Shown: in pieces, positions 8,137 through 16,369 of the stretch
How the letters are laid out: each line of letters opens with the position of its first letter
Numbering within the stretch: the stretch's first letter is position 1
From: Candidatus Hydrogenedens sp.
GTDB taxonomy: Bacteria > Hydrogenedentota > Hydrogenedentia > Hydrogenedentales > JAEUWI01
Assembly (NCBI GenBank): GCA_016125095.1
Contig: WGMK01000011.1
Location: forward strand, 1-64,000
Length of the DNA: 64,000 bases
Reading direction: 5' to 3'
Notes under the pieces: generated by a model
Databases searched by the model: none
What the model was told of the DNA's origin: nothing
What the model saw: the letters and a program-made list of their open reading frames with translations, nothing else
Program-made: the position numbers and the translations under genes

Positions 8137-9507
8137 ATGCAGAATCTGCGCAACCTGCCGGACACCCCCGAATCCCTCGACCAGTACGAGGTCGAGCACC
8201 TGTTTCACTCGTGGAGCTTTCAGCCGGAAAAGGCGCCCGCGCGCGTGGTCTCGGCCAAGGGCGCGCGCTTCACCACGGAAGACGGTCGCGAGATCCTGGA
8301 CTTCAGTTCCTGCTTCGTCAGCCACAATCTGGGCCATCAGGATCCGCGCGTGGTCGACGCCATCCGGCGGCAGGCCAACACGCTGACGTCCATCGCGCCG
8401 GTATTCTCGACACGGCCCCGGGCGATGCTGGCGCGGCTGCTGGCCGAGGTGACGCCCGGCGACCTGTCGCGGAGCTTCCTCACGCTCGGCGGCGCGGAGG
8501 CCAACGAGGCCGCCATCAAGATCGCGCACCAATACACCGGCCGCCGCAAGATCATCACGCAGTACCAGAGTTATCACGGCGGCACCACGGCGGCGATGTC
8601 GGCCTCGGCGGGCGATGCGCGCAACTGGGCGCAGACCCAGGGCGGCGCGGAATTCGTCCGCGTGCCGCAACCTTATCCCTACCGCTGCATGTTCCACTCG
8701 GCCACACCGGAAGAATGCGCCGAGCGGCACCTCGACTACCTGGAGCGCGTGATTACCTGGGAGGGCGGCGGCGATCAGATTGCCGCGATGATCCTTGAGC
8801 CCGTCACCGGCGCGAACGGCATCCTCGTGCCGCCGGACGCCTACCTGCCCGGCGTGCGCGCGCTGTGCGACCGCTACGGCATCCTGCTTATCGCCGACGA
8901 AGTGATGACCGGTTTCGGCCGCACGGGCGCGTGGTTCGCGGTGAACCACTGGAACATCGTACCCGATATTATCACGCTCGCCAAGGGCATCAACGGCGCC
9001 TACGTGCCGCTCGGCGCATGCGTCGTGCGGAAGCCCATCGGCGATTTTTTCAAGGAGCATTTCTTCAGCCACGGCGCTACCTACGCCGGCCACGCGCTCG
9101 GCTGCGCGGCGGCGGTAGAGGCCATCGCCTGCTACCAGGACGACGGCCTGATCGAGCGCGCCGCCGAGATGGGCAGCTACCTGATGACACGCGCGCAGGA
9201 ATTGCAGGAGCGCCACCCCTGCATCGGCGAGGTGCGCGGCAAGGGCCTGTTCGTCGGGCTCGAGCTGGTGAAGAACCGCGAGACGAAGGAGCCGATGGTG
9301 CCCATCGGCGGCAAGACGAAACCGGGCGGCAACCCCAAGCTCGCCGTGGGACGCAAACTCTTCGAGCTCGGCATGATCGCCATGGCCGCCAACCCCGGCA
9401 CCGTCCTCGCGCTCGCCCCGCCGCTCATCATCACCCGCGACGAAATCGACGAGGGAATCAAGAAACTCGACATCGCCCTCGCCGAGGCGGACGCCTTTTG
9501 CGAGTGA
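8137..9507 (+). CDS. PLP-dependent class III aminotransferase
   Basis: 456 aa. Fold-type I aminotransferase of the omega-aminotransferase class. It has the substrate/PLP region LTLGGAEANEAAIKIAHQYT (about residues 119-138), the Asp that holds the pyridine ring in LLIADEVMTGFGRTG, and the Schiff-base Lys in IITLAKGINGAYVPLG (about residue 285). The length is normal. Shine-Dalgarno GGGAGG lies close before the ATG, and the gene follows the GT39 gene with a 3-nt gap. Family members act on omega-amino acids, diamines, pyruvate/beta-alanine or taurine; the exact substrate is not visible. The pairing with a GT39 enzyme raises the possibility of amino-sugar or aminated-lipid metabolism, but that is inference. 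Confidence 0.88.
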   Translation: MQNLRNLPDTPESLDQYEVEHLFHSWSFQPEKAPARVVSAKGARFTTEDGREILDFSSCFVSHNLGHQDPRVVDAIRRQANTLTSIAPVFSTRPRAMLARLLAEVTPGDLSRSFLTLGGAEANEAAIKIAHQYTGRRKIITQYQSYHGGTTAAMSASAGDARNWAQTQGGAEFVRVPQPYPYRCMFHSATPEECAERHLDYLERVITWEGGGDQIAAMILEPVTGANGILVPPDAYLPGVRALCDRYGILLIADEVMTGFGRTGAWFAVNHWNIVPDIITLAKGINGAYVPLGACVVRKPIGDFFKEHFFSHGATYAGHALGCAAAVEAIACYQDDGLIERAAEMGSYLMTRAQELQERHPCIGEVRGKGLFVGLELVKNRETKEPMVPIGGKTKPGGNPKLAVGRKLFELGMIAMAANPGTVLALAPPLIITRDEIDEGIKKLDIALAEADAFCE

Positions 9508-9537
9508 CATCGCCGCTATTCCTTGCGTTACGGCTTT

Positions 9538-9622
9538 GGTAGGGCGAGCGTACTCGCGAGCCATCTTGGGGTAATCACAAACGGTTCGCATCAAGGTGGC
9601 TCGCGGGTACGCTCGCCCTACC
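9538..9622. repeat. Palindromic intergenic repeat (31-nt arms)
   Basis: Two 31-nt arms (9538-9568 and 9592-9622) are inverted copies with two mismatches around a 23-nt loop. Each starts GGTAGGGCGAGCGTAC and ends CGCGAGCCA[TC]CTTG. Related single arms occur at 13655, 14237 and 15889. It lies between the aminotransferase and AraC-Ogt genes and can fold into a long hairpin, as REP/BIME-like elements do. Confidence 0.75.
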
Positions 9623-9702
9623 GTCCCCGCGCCGCAGCAAGAATCGGGTTGCGGGTTACTCGGCTCCGGCGGCATGCTGACGCCGCAACCGGAGATCGAC
9701 CC

Positions 9703-10533
9703 ATGGCCGACAGCACTTACGCCCGCATGGAGCGCGCCATTCAATTCCTGACCGAGCGCGCGCCGGAGCAGCCTTCGCTGGAGGAGACCGCCGCCGCTGC
9801 AGGGCTGAGCCCCTTCCACTTCCAGCGCGAGTTTTCCGACTGGGCGGGCGTGAGCCCGTCGCGCTTCTGCCGCTATCTGGCGCGGCAGCGGCTGGCCGCG
9901 CTGCTGGCCGAACCCACGCCCATCGAGGCCGCGGCAGACGAGGCGGGACTCTCGAGCCAGTCGCGCGCGTACGACCTGATGGTGACGATGGACGCGATGA
10001 CCCCGGCGGAATTCCGCGCGAAGGGCGCGGGGCTGGTCATCCGCTATGGCATGCACGACACGGATTTCGGACATTGCGTGATCGCGCGGACCGAGCGCGG
10101 CATCTGCGGGCTGCAGTTTATCGAGCCGCAGGGGAAGGCGGCCGCCCTCGCGGCGCTGCGCAAACAATGGCCCAACGCCGAGCTGCGCGAATCACCTCGC
10201 GACACCGCGGGCACGGCCGCGCAGTTGTTCATTGCCGCGCGCGGCAGCCGGATGCGCCTGCACGTGCAAGGCACAAACTTCCAGATCAAGGTGTGGGAGG
10301 CGCTACTGAAAATCCCCTTCGGGCAGGTGAGCACCTATCAGCGCATCGCCGAGGCCATCGGCCAGCCGACCGCCGCACGCGCCGTGGGCCAGGCAGTCGG
10401 GGCGAATCCGATCGGCTTCCTCATCCCCTGCCACCGCGTCATCCGGCGAGAGGGCATTCTGGGCAATTACCGCTGGGGGGCGCCCCGCAAGGCCGCACTG
10501 GTCGGCTGGGAACAGGCCGCGATAGGACGCTAG
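9703..10533 (+). CDS. AraC-type regulator fused to O6-alkylguanine-DNA alkyltransferase (Ada C-terminal form)
   Basis: 276 aa from the ATG at 9703 (GGAG 8 nt upstream). Residues ~8-105 form an AraC-type helix-turn-helix domain (FHFQREFSDWAGVSPSRFCR, then YLARQRLAALL). Residues ~115-270 form the methylguanine-DNA methyltransferase domain, with FGQVSTYQRIAEAIG, the arginine-finger stretch ARAVGQAVGANPIGFLIPC and the acceptor cysteine in PCHRVI. It lacks the N-terminal methyl-phosphotriester (AdaA zinc) domain of E. coli Ada. It can therefore repair O6-alkylguanine, but how it would sense damage for transcription is unclear. It is a stand-alone gene whose stop codon almost touches the convergent gene at 10535. 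Confidence 0.92.
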   Translation: MADSTYARMERAIQFLTERAPEQPSLEETAAAAGLSPFHFQREFSDWAGVSPSRFCRYLARQRLAALLAEPTPIEAAADEAGLSSQSRAYDLMVTMDAMTPAEFRAKGAGLVIRYGMHDTDFGHCVIARTERGICGLQFIEPQGKAAALAALRKQWPNAELRESPRDTAGTAAQLFIAARGSRMRLHVQGTNFQIKVWEALLKIPFGQVSTYQRIAEAIGQPTAARAVGQAVGANPIGFLIPCHRVIRREGILGNYRWGAPRKAALVGWEQAAIGR

Positions 10534-10534
10534 C

Positions 10535-11728
10535 CTAAGCCTGCGTTCGTTCTTTGCAGTTAATCATCACGAACGCACGCAAGAGAAATTTCGTATAATA
10601 TCCAGCATATAGATAATAATACCTATACAACATAATAAGTGCTGCCACCAAAAAACCAAGAGGAATCAACCTCAGCAGCGTGACATTGCCAACTACTAGA
10701 TTTGCCCCATAGATATAGTCACTGTCAATCAAGTGGCTATTCCGAAAGAGACAAACCGTCGAAAGCAAAAAATTAAGAAATAGTGACATTGCAACGTTTC
10801 GGGAATACGAGTACATATGAAACCAATTGGTGAGTTTGATATACAGTCTCGGTGAATGCAACTCCACGTAAGCACAAGTCATCCAATAATTATTTGTTTC
10901 TTCCAACCTGGAGTCTAACTTAAAGCACTCCTTAAACGCGTCTTCATATCGCTTTCTAAACGCTTTTGAGAAGCCGTTCTGCCGATAAACGATTTTTGAA
11001 AATAGCAACGCAGGAACTCGTGAAATTGAAAGAAATGAAACCAGGACTCGATAATTCTCACCAGGAGTCTTCAATTTAGCATCAAGAATGCGCCGCAACA
11101 TCTCTAGGAAGATCACTAATAGCGCCCCAAACAAACCGAGGGCAGAAAGTCCTGCTATAAGCTTCACAGCACCAGCGAGAGAAAAGAGCCTCAGCACATC
11201 CAAGTATGGATAGCTTGCGACATACCTCGCGTATATAGAAATACCCTTATCCAAGTAGAAAAAATAGGTCGAATACATACTAATGGTCAAGGCAACACTT
11301 GAGACAAATACACCCTGAATCCCCCAACGCAAGTATTCACTTTTTTTTATCCAAGCCGTATTTAATGCGAGTAGCTTCTCATATGGATATCCCAATCCAC
11401 GAAAAACGAGCAACCTATCAATCACCAGGCTCGATGCTGAGGAAATAATATGTCCGTACGTGTAGAGCAAGCACACAGCAGCCACAACTATAAAGCCTTG
11501 GTACAACCAGGATTCAGTATGCGGCGGGATATTGTTCTCCAACACAGGAAGCAAGATCGCCCGAAACTCTTTTCCGGCAACATACTGCCCCCATCGCTCA
11601 AACCCAATCGCCAAAACAACTGAAGTGAGAGCCGGACTGAGGTAGCCAAACACATCGTAGACCGATACTGGCATCCCGATGGTCGACACCTTAGAAATAC
11701 GCCCCAACTCGATTTTCGACTCTTCCAT
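10535..11728 (-). CDS. Multi-pass membrane protein of unknown function
   Basis: 397 aa, not assigned to a family. About six membrane segments can be seen: residues ~25-45, 74-96, 134-158, 183-213, 318-340 and 352-382. The N-terminus carries PVSVYDVFGYLSPALTSVVL, which resembles the [VI]YDFFGYL-PG start of membrane proteins often seen near accessory or defence genes (recollection, not searched). A basic soluble stretch lies at about 235-310. Base composition is clearly AT-richer than the neighbours, and codon use differs (many AAA, ATA, TTT), so recent transfer is likely. The Shine-Dalgarno is weak. It is flanked by the convergent AraC-Ogt gene and a 112-nt gap to the crotonase. Confidence 0.7.
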   Translation of the reverse strand: MEESKIELGRISKVSTIGMPVSVYDVFGYLSPALTSVVLAIGFERWGQYVAGKEFRAILLPVLENNIPPHTESWLYQGFIVVAAVCLLYTYGHIISSASSLVIDRLLVFRGLGYPYEKLLALNTAWIKKSEYLRWGIQGVFVSSVALTISMYSTYFFYLDKGISIYARYVASYPYLDVLRLFSLAGAVKLIAGLSALGLFGALLVIFLEMLRRILDAKLKTPGENYRVLVSFLSISRVPALLFSKIVYRQNGFSKAFRKRYEDAFKECFKLDSRLEETNNYWMTCAYVELHSPRLYIKLTNWFHMYSYSRNVAMSLFLNFLLSTVCLFRNSHLIDSDYIYGANLVVGNVTLLRLIPLGFLVAALIMLYRYYYLYAGYYTKFLLRAFVMINCKERTQA

Positions 11729-11840
11729 TTTCAGACGGCCTCGCCTTGCCCAGAATGGATTGCCCCAATCGCCTTAACAGCGACCCGAATCGCATTATAG
11801 TGCAACACCTTACCGACTATACAAGCTAGGACGATAGCCC

Positions 11841-12602
11841 CTACGCAAACTTGCCGTGGCGGCCCTTGCCGCTGGCGAATTCCTGCGCGCCGGAAAGCGA
11901 TTCGGATTCGAGCGACTTGAGCCCGTGCTCGCCCTCGTTGGTGAGCGCCGCCTGCAGCGAGAGGTTCCATTGCTGGAGCGACGACAGGCGATCGTGGCGC
12001 ATGCAGACCTGCGGGAACGCGCCCAGCTGCTGCGCCCATTCTTCGGCGGCGGCGCGCGATTCGCCATTCAAAACCACGCGGTTGGCGAGGCCCCACTCGA
12101 GCGCTTCCTTCGCGGCGACCGGGCGGCCGGTGAGAATCATTTCGAGCGCGCGGCCCTGGCCGATGATACGCGGCAGGCGCACGGTGCCGCCGTCGATGAG
12201 GGGCACACCCCAGCGGCGGCAGAACACGCCGAACTGCGCGCTCTCTTCCGCCACCCGCAGGTCGCACCAGAGCGCCAACTCGAGTCCGCCCGCCACGGCA
12301 TAGCCCGCGACCGCCGCGATGACCGGCTTGCTCAAGGTGCGGCGCGTGGGACCCAGCGGGCCGTCGCCTTCGGGATCGACATCGTTGAAGCGCCCGGAGG
12401 CCACGGCCTTGAGATCGGCCCCGGCGCAGAAATTGCCGTGGTCGCCCCAGAGCACCGCCGCATGTTGCGACGGGTCGTGGTCGAACTCGTCGAAGGCCGC
12501 CGTCAGCGCATGCGCCGTGTCCACGTCCACCGCATTCCGCACCTCGGGGCGATCCAGAATGACCGTCGTCACCCCTTCGTGTTTCTCGACGCGGATGGAC
12601 AT
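11841..12602 (-). CDS. Enoyl-CoA hydratase/isomerase family protein (crotonase fold)
   Basis: 253 aa, normal crotonase length. Shows the oxyanion-hole segments GNFCAGADLKAVASG (about residues 55-70) and PVIAAVAGYAVAGGLELALW (about 93-112), plus ESAQFGVFCRRWGVPLIDGG. Family members hydrate enoyl-CoAs or isomerise and hydrolyse acyl-CoAs. The position of the second catalytic Glu of true hydratases is occupied by a D/G-rich stretch (LIDGGT), so the exact reaction is open. AGGAGG lies 5-6 nt before the ATG. An 86-nt gap with a GGGGTC/GACCCC hairpin separates it from the inositol oxygenase gene on the same strand. Confidence 0.88.
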   Translation of the reverse strand: MSIRVEKHEGVTTVILDRPEVRNAVDVDTAHALTAAFDEFDHDPSQHAAVLWGDHGNFCAGADLKAVASGRFNDVDPEGDGPLGPTRRTLSKPVIAAVAGYAVAGGLELALWCDLRVAEESAQFGVFCRRWGVPLIDGGTVRLPRIIGQGRALEMILTGRPVAAKEALEWGLANRVVLNGESRAAAEEWAQQLGAFPQVCMRHDRLSSLQQWNLSLQAALTNEGEHGLKSLESESLSGAQEFASGKGRHGKFA

Positions 12603-12688
12603 GCGCTCCTCCTCTCAGTCGTGTTGTGCCGGGGTCTCCCGACCCCGACACGCGCCCGACCGTCGGGTCTTCATCGCCGATGGCAAGA

Positions 12689-13555
12689 CTACCAGGCGAT
12701 TTCCTTCGGGAAAAACTCGGCGATCAGCTCTTCGTAATACGGCCGCAGGTCTTCCACCTTCGGCGGCGCGTCGCTCTTGGTGTAGAGGTCGTAGGGATTG
12801 AACGCGCGCACCCACTTAAACATCTCGCGGTCGCGGTCGTTCATCAGGTAATCGTAGGCGCCCTCGCGGTGGGCGGCGTAGAACGAATGGTAGCGGATCA
12901 TGTAGAGCGCTTCTTCGGGCAGGTAGTTCTTCGCCACGCGGTACATGTACTCGTCGTGGCCCCACGACATGTGCACCTTGTCCAGGCCGCAGCCTTCTTC
13001 ATAGATGCCCAGGCGCGTGTTCAATTCCGGGTTGTGGTAATCCGGGTTCTCCGGGAAGAATTCCGGAAACACCACCTTGTCCGAATGCTGGCAGCCGACC
13101 GGGAAGGTATCGCCCACCACGCCCCACTGCGGCTCGTTCCACAGGCAGAGCACCTTGCCCAGATCGTGGATGAAGCCCGTGAGGATGAACCAGCGCGGAT
13201 GCCCGTCGGCCTTGATGGCCTCCGAGGTCTGGAGCAAATGCTGGATCTGCGACAGGTCCGTGTCCGGATCGCTGTCGTCGATGAGCGTGTTCAGGAATTC
13301 CGCCATCGACCAGATGCTGTGCATGCCATGATTGCCCGGCTTGTACTCCTCCTCCTTCGCCAGCACATAGTCCAGCGTCTGGTAGGTGTGGTTCAGCCGG
13401 TAGAATTCCCGCACGCTCGGGCGCGCCGGCGCCTCGTAGTTGCGGAATGCCTCCTTCTCCTTGCCGTTCGGATCATAGTCCGTTTCCGGATACCGGCGGA
13501 GCACGTCGTCTTCCCACTCTTCAATGCTTTCCAGCGGAGCGGCTTCGGGGTTCAT
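12689..13555 (-). CDS. Inositol oxygenase (myo-inositol to D-glucuronate)
   Basis: 288 aa, matching the ~285 aa of animal and plant MIOX. This mixed-valent diiron enzyme cleaves myo-inositol with O2 to give D-glucuronate. Characteristic segments are all present: [20 protein letters not shown], the ligand motif HDLGKV after [52 protein letters not shown] and [11 protein letters not shown]. His and Asp metal ligands (H in LNH, HD in HDLGK, H in WGHDEY, H in RYHSFY) are intact. AAGGA lies 9 nt before the ATG. This family is mostly eukaryotic with scattered bacterial members. A downstream glucuronate pathway is not seen here; the nearest enzyme is the crotonase 86 nt further on. Confidence 0.93.
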   Translation of the reverse strand: MNPEAAPLESIEEWEDDVLRRYPETDYDPNGKEKEAFRNYEAPARPSVREFYRLNHTYQTLDYVLAKEEEYKPGNHGMHSIWSMAEFLNTLIDDSDPDTDLSQIQHLLQTSEAIKADGHPRWFILTGFIHDLGKVLCLWNEPQWGVVGDTFPVGCQHSDKVVFPEFFPENPDYHNPELNTRLGIYEEGCGLDKVHMSWGHDEYMYRVAKNYLPEEALYMIRYHSFYAAHREGAYDYLMNDRDREMFKWVRAFNPYDLYTKSDAPPKVEDLRPYYEELIAEFFPKEIAW

Positions 13556-13654
13556 GGCGGTGTTTCCTTGTGCGCAGCGGCCGGCACCCGGCCCAATCCG
13601 CAGATCCTAAACCAATTCAGCCCCGATTGCCAGAATTGAGGTGGGTGCGCACCG

Positions 13655-13714
13655 CGGTGGGGCGAGACTCCGTCGAGCCATCTTGGCGCAAAGACTTTGC
13701 GCCGTCGTCCGAGA
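13655..13714 (+). repeat. 60-nt intergenic repeat, copy 1
   Basis: Starts CGGTGGGGCGAGACTCCGTC, carries GAGCCATC, then a 9-bp hairpin GGCGCAAAG-A-CTTTGCGCC (13685-13703), then GTCGTCCGAGA. A second copy in the same orientation is at 14237-14296. The first ~26 nt are identical; the hairpin stem differs in sequence but keeps pairing. It is related to the arms at 9538-9622. Confidence 0.7.
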
Positions 13715-13730
13715 TTTTTTCTCTCGTCCC

Positions 13731-13757
13731 GTAGGGGCAGGTTTGCAACCTGCCCTT
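13731..13757. repeat. Short palindrome, GGGCAGGTTtgcAACCTGCCC class
   Basis: GGGCAGGTT and AACCTGCCC pair around a 3-nt loop. Related but degraded copies follow at about 14179-14206 and 14314-14343. This is part of the repeat-filled gene-free stretch 13556-14351, in which no protein gene was found. Confidence 0.55.
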
Positions 13758-13934
13758 CCTGGTGAATCGACGTTGTTGCGCCAAGAGCCGCTTTGGAAAG
13801 CGGCGCTCCCGGCGAAACCCTTTTTTGATTCTTACGCTACGCATCCAATCAACGAAGAAACCAACGTGATGCGAATGTTTGCGGATTCCCGTGCGGACTC
13901 CGTAGTCCACGCCTTCAAGCGCTGTAGGCGCGTG

Positions 13935-14111
13935 CGAACCCAAGCCCGGGGCAAGCGAAGCGACGCCCCGGGTTCGTGGACCTACTAATCAGGCAGAGTC
14001 CTGTAGGGACAATCGAGGGGATCGGTGGTCTCGATCGTCCTTACAGGACTCCGCCGTATGGCGGCGACGTAACCCCAGGGCGTCGCTTCGCTTGCCCTGG
14101 GCTCTGGTTCG
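13935..14111. repeat. Inverted pair of ~40-nt palindromic units
   Basis: Unit 13935-13973 contains CCCGGGG-CAAGCGAAGCGA-CGCCCCGGG. Unit 14071-14111 is its inverse (CCCAGGG-CGTCGCTTCGCTTG-CCCTGGG) with compensating stem changes. Each unit is itself a hairpin, and together they flank the palindrome at 13996-14051. Confidence 0.65.
13996..14051. repeat. Palindrome with 22-nt arms
   Basis: Arms 13996-14017 and 14030-14051 (starting GAGTCCTGTA and ending TACAGGACTC) are inverted copies with two mismatches around a 12-nt loop. It is nested between the two inverted 40-nt units. Confidence 0.7.
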
Positions 14112-14236
14112 TGGGGGCCTTACAGGCCCCAGGAAAATGGTTCAAAGAACCTCACAACGCCACCAACCGGTTTCTAAGAGGGCAGGTTGCATACCGGCCC
14201 CTACGAACTGCCCCTATCGCAGCACTGCCGTCTGAA

Positions 14237-14296
14237 CGGTGGGGCGAGACTCCGTCGAGCCATCCCGGCGCGAGGGAAGCGCGCCGTAGTCCGAGA
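14237..14296 (+). repeat. 60-nt intergenic repeat, copy 2
   Basis: Same layout and orientation as 13655-13714: an identical 5' ~26 nt, a stem GGCGCG/CGCGCC, then GTAGTCCGAGA. The changed stem that still pairs suggests that the hairpin, not the sequence, is kept. Confidence 0.7.
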
Positions 14297-14351
14297 CCCA
14301 ATGCCCCATGCCGTTGGGGGCAGGTATGCAACGTCCCCCCTTCCTCCTCCC

Positions 14352-15677
14352 CTACTCCACCGCGATTTTCGCGTGGGTGCCCAGCACCTCCCACGGCACG
14401 AGGACCTCGAAGGTGCCTTCGGCGTAGGAGGCGACGGCGTAGGGCGCGAAGTGGAAGGTGATGCCTTTGCGGCTCAGGGTCCATACGGGCAGGTCGTCGG
14501 CGGTGAAGGCGGTGGTAGCGCCGCTGGCGACGGAGCTGGCCTCCTGTTTCTTCAGGTCGGCGATGAGGTAGTCCGATACCACCTTCATCGATTCCTCCGA
14601 GGGGTCGATCACGTCGCCCAGTTCGAGCGGTGCGGGATCGCCGTCGTCGGGCGTGCGGAGGTTCAGCGCGATGTAGTAGCTGTTGCCATGAGCGCCGCCG
14701 GTGTATTCCCACGAGGTGAAGATCATGCTGAAGAAGCGGTCGTCGTGCAAGGTGATTTGGTATTCGCCGATGCTTTGGTCATAGCTGCGCATCGGCAGGG
14801 GCGGGTCGTCCCAGTCCGCCAGGAAATCTTCGGCGGGCAGCGACGCCCAACTGTCGCGGTAGGCGCGGTATGTCTCGTCGTAGGCGTCCGCAATCGCCGT
14901 GTTCAGCGCCTCGGCATGCGGCGCGCCCGCGAGCATCAAAACGGGATACGACCAGGCCGAAGCGAAGTGCATGCCCCCGCCCTCGCCGGTGGTGCGTGAT
15001 ACCACGGGCGTGGCGTAGGCGGCCGCCTTGAACGGCAGCGCCTTGTCGCCCTCGGGATTGCTCCACGTGCCCTCGAAGGCCAGCGGATTGCGCGTGTAGT
15101 CCCCGGTGAAGGTGCCCGAATGCAGGCCGTCGGCGTATTCCTTCAGCGTGAACTGCTTCGTGCCGGGGTCCACTTCGCCCACCACCGGAATCCGCGTGCC
15201 GATGTGATCGTAGGCGTAGGTGCCCGTCAGCTTGCCGGCGCTCAGCGCGAGGTTCAGCGTTACCTTGAGTTTCTCGCCGATGCCGCCGCGGAACTGTACT
15301 TCGGAGAATCCGCCGGGCGCGGGCGCCAGCATCGGGTCGAGCACCGCCGGCACATCTTCCGCCGGCAGGTTCGCCTGCAGCGCCACGTTGCGCCATTCGC
15401 CCATAATCGGCGCGTAGGTATAGGCCAGGTCGATGGGCGCGCCATTCACGATCAGCTCCAGCTGCTCGTCGTCCACGTCCCGCGGCACCATCGTCGCGAT
15501 GATCTGCTCCGTCCAGGTCTCGTCGCCGCAGGGCGCGCAATAGGTCCGGACGGCCTGCCCCATCGGCAGCCAGAATTCCACAGCTTCCAGCGTGTCCTGC
15601 CCGATAATCTGGAACTGGTCGGCGGGCGCCTTGGGCGCGAGAAGCAGCATCGGAACCAACAGAAAAAAGTAACGCAT
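14352..15677 (-). CDS. Exported DUF3298 (PdaC/RsiV-like) domain protein
   Basis: 441 aa from the ATG at 15677, which has AGGAG 7 nt upstream; an earlier in-frame start at 15716 is disfavoured. A Sec signal peptide is visible (MRYFFLLVPMLLLAPKAPA). The N-terminal ~200 residues are beta-rich and not recognised. The C-terminal ~220 residues fit DUF3298/DUF4163, with SYDQSIGEYQITLHDD, TSWEYTGGAHGNSYYIALNL, ELGDVIDPSEE and FHFAPYAVASYAEGTFEVLV. Members of this group include periplasmic or extracytoplasmic domains of PdaC and RsiV, some of which bind lysozyme; a function here is not known. It is probably periplasmic or secreted. Confidence 0.78.
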   Translation of the reverse strand: MRYFFLLVPMLLLAPKAPADQFQIIGQDTLEAVEFWLPMGQAVRTYCAPCGDETWTEQIIATMVPRDVDDEQLELIVNGAPIDLAYTYAPIMGEWRNVALQANLPAEDVPAVLDPMLAPAPGGFSEVQFRGGIGEKLKVTLNLALSAGKLTGTYAYDHIGTRIPVVGEVDPGTKQFTLKEYADGLHSGTFTGDYTRNPLAFEGTWSNPEGDKALPFKAAAYATPVVSRTTGEGGGMHFASAWSYPVLMLAGAPHAEALNTAIADAYDETYRAYRDSWASLPAEDFLADWDDPPLPMRSYDQSIGEYQITLHDDRFFSMIFTSWEYTGGAHGNSYYIALNLRTPDDGDPAPLELGDVIDPSEESMKVVSDYLIADLKKQEASSVASGATTAFTADDLPVWTLSRKGITFHFAPYAVASYAEGTFEVLVPWEVLGTHAKIAVE

Positions 15678-15735
15678 GACCAAGCTCCTGCGGGTGCGGC
15701 GGCCCCGCAGGAACACACCTTCCGTGCGATGTAAA

Positions 15736-15810
15736 TGGTGCCCCGAGCGGGAATCGAACCTGCGTCTTGACCTTAGGAGGGTCCTATTCTATCCACTGAA
15801 CTATCGGGGC
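15736..15810 (-). tRNA. tRNA-Arg (anticodon CCU)
   Basis: Cloverleaf on the minus strand: acceptor GCCCCGA/TCGGGGC, D arm GTTC-AGTGGATA-GAAT, anticodon loop CTCCTAA (anticodon CCU, Arg), T loop TTCGATT, discriminator A and an encoded CCA at 15736-15738. The outermost anticodon-stem pair is a G-A mismatch. Upstream on the same strand a TTGCGG / TATCCT pair could serve as promoter. Confidence 0.95.
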
Positions 15811-15888
15811 TGAAACAGTACTTTGAAGGCAAGGGCTAGGATAGGGAAATGCGGCCAAACGCCGCAACCCGTGTGACATCGCTTATTC

Positions 15889-15918
15889 GGTAAGGCGAGC
15901 GCACCCGCGAGCCAGGTC
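15889..15918 (+). repeat. Solo arm of the GGTAGGGCGAG palindromic repeat
   Basis: GGTAAGGCGAGCGCACCCGC and the following GAGCCAGGTC match about 25 of 30 positions of the right arm at 9592-9622. No inverted partner lies near by. It is placed between tRNA-Arg and the DUF420 stop. Confidence 0.55.
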
Positions 15919-15934
15919 GCTTCTGGGCGGGCTG

Positions 15935-16369
15935 TTACCCGACGCTGCCGCCCATGGGGTAGAGCATCAGGTAGATGAGCACGCCGGTGATGGACACATA
16001 GAGCCACACGGGATAGACCCACTTCACGATCTTCACGTGCCGGTCGAAACGGCCGCGGAAGGCGAAGAACACCGCCGCGAGGATGAACGGCGTCATCAGG
16101 ATTGCCAGCGGAATGTGCGTCAGCAGGATCGTGAAATAGATATAGCGGAGCGCGCCCTGCCCCTGATACGGCACGCTTCCGGCGTGGTAGTGGTAATAGA
16201 GGTAGCAGCTGAGGAACGCGGCCGAGCACACCAGCCCGGCCAGCATGGCCGCGCGGTGTCCCGCCATGTTCGCGCGGTTCGTCTTGATCAGGTAGCCGCC
16301 GATGACCAGAAACACGGTCGCCAGGCCATTCAGCGAGGCGTTGATCAGCGGGAAGGTTTCGATACTCAT
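15935..16369 (-). CDS. DUF420 membrane protein (cytochrome oxidase cluster)
   Basis: 144 aa with four to five membrane segments, fitting DUF420 (YozB-like). Typical parts are INASLNGLATVFLVIGGYLI, HRAAMLAG, CYLYYHYHAGSVPYQGQG and LTHIPLAILMTPFIL, with conserved histidines that may face heme or copper. Family members sit beside heme-copper oxidase assembly genes, but their role is unproven. It overlaps the SCO gene by 4 nt (ATGA) and is the last gene of the oxidase accessory operon. A weak hairpin (TGCGGC/GCCGCA) lies downstream near 15850. Confidence 0.85.
   Translation of the reverse strand: MSIETFPLINASLNGLATVFLVIGGYLIKTNRANMAGHRAAMLAGLVCSAAFLSCYLYYHYHAGSVPYQGQGALRYIYFTILLTHIPLAILMTPFILAAVFFAFRGRFDRHVKIVKWVYPVWLYVSITGVLIYLMLYPMGGSVG

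Noticed and set aside
6475..10167. A 1230-codon open frame on the minus strand
   Set aside because: It is antisense to the GT39, aminotransferase and AraC-Ogt genes, is rich in Arg/His/Gly typical of GC-rich shadow frames, and has no domain; the plus-strand genes have clear motifs and ribosome sites.
12629..12644. GGGGTC/GACCCC hairpin between the crotonase and MIOX genes
   Set aside because: Short stem with no T-run on either strand, so not called a terminator.
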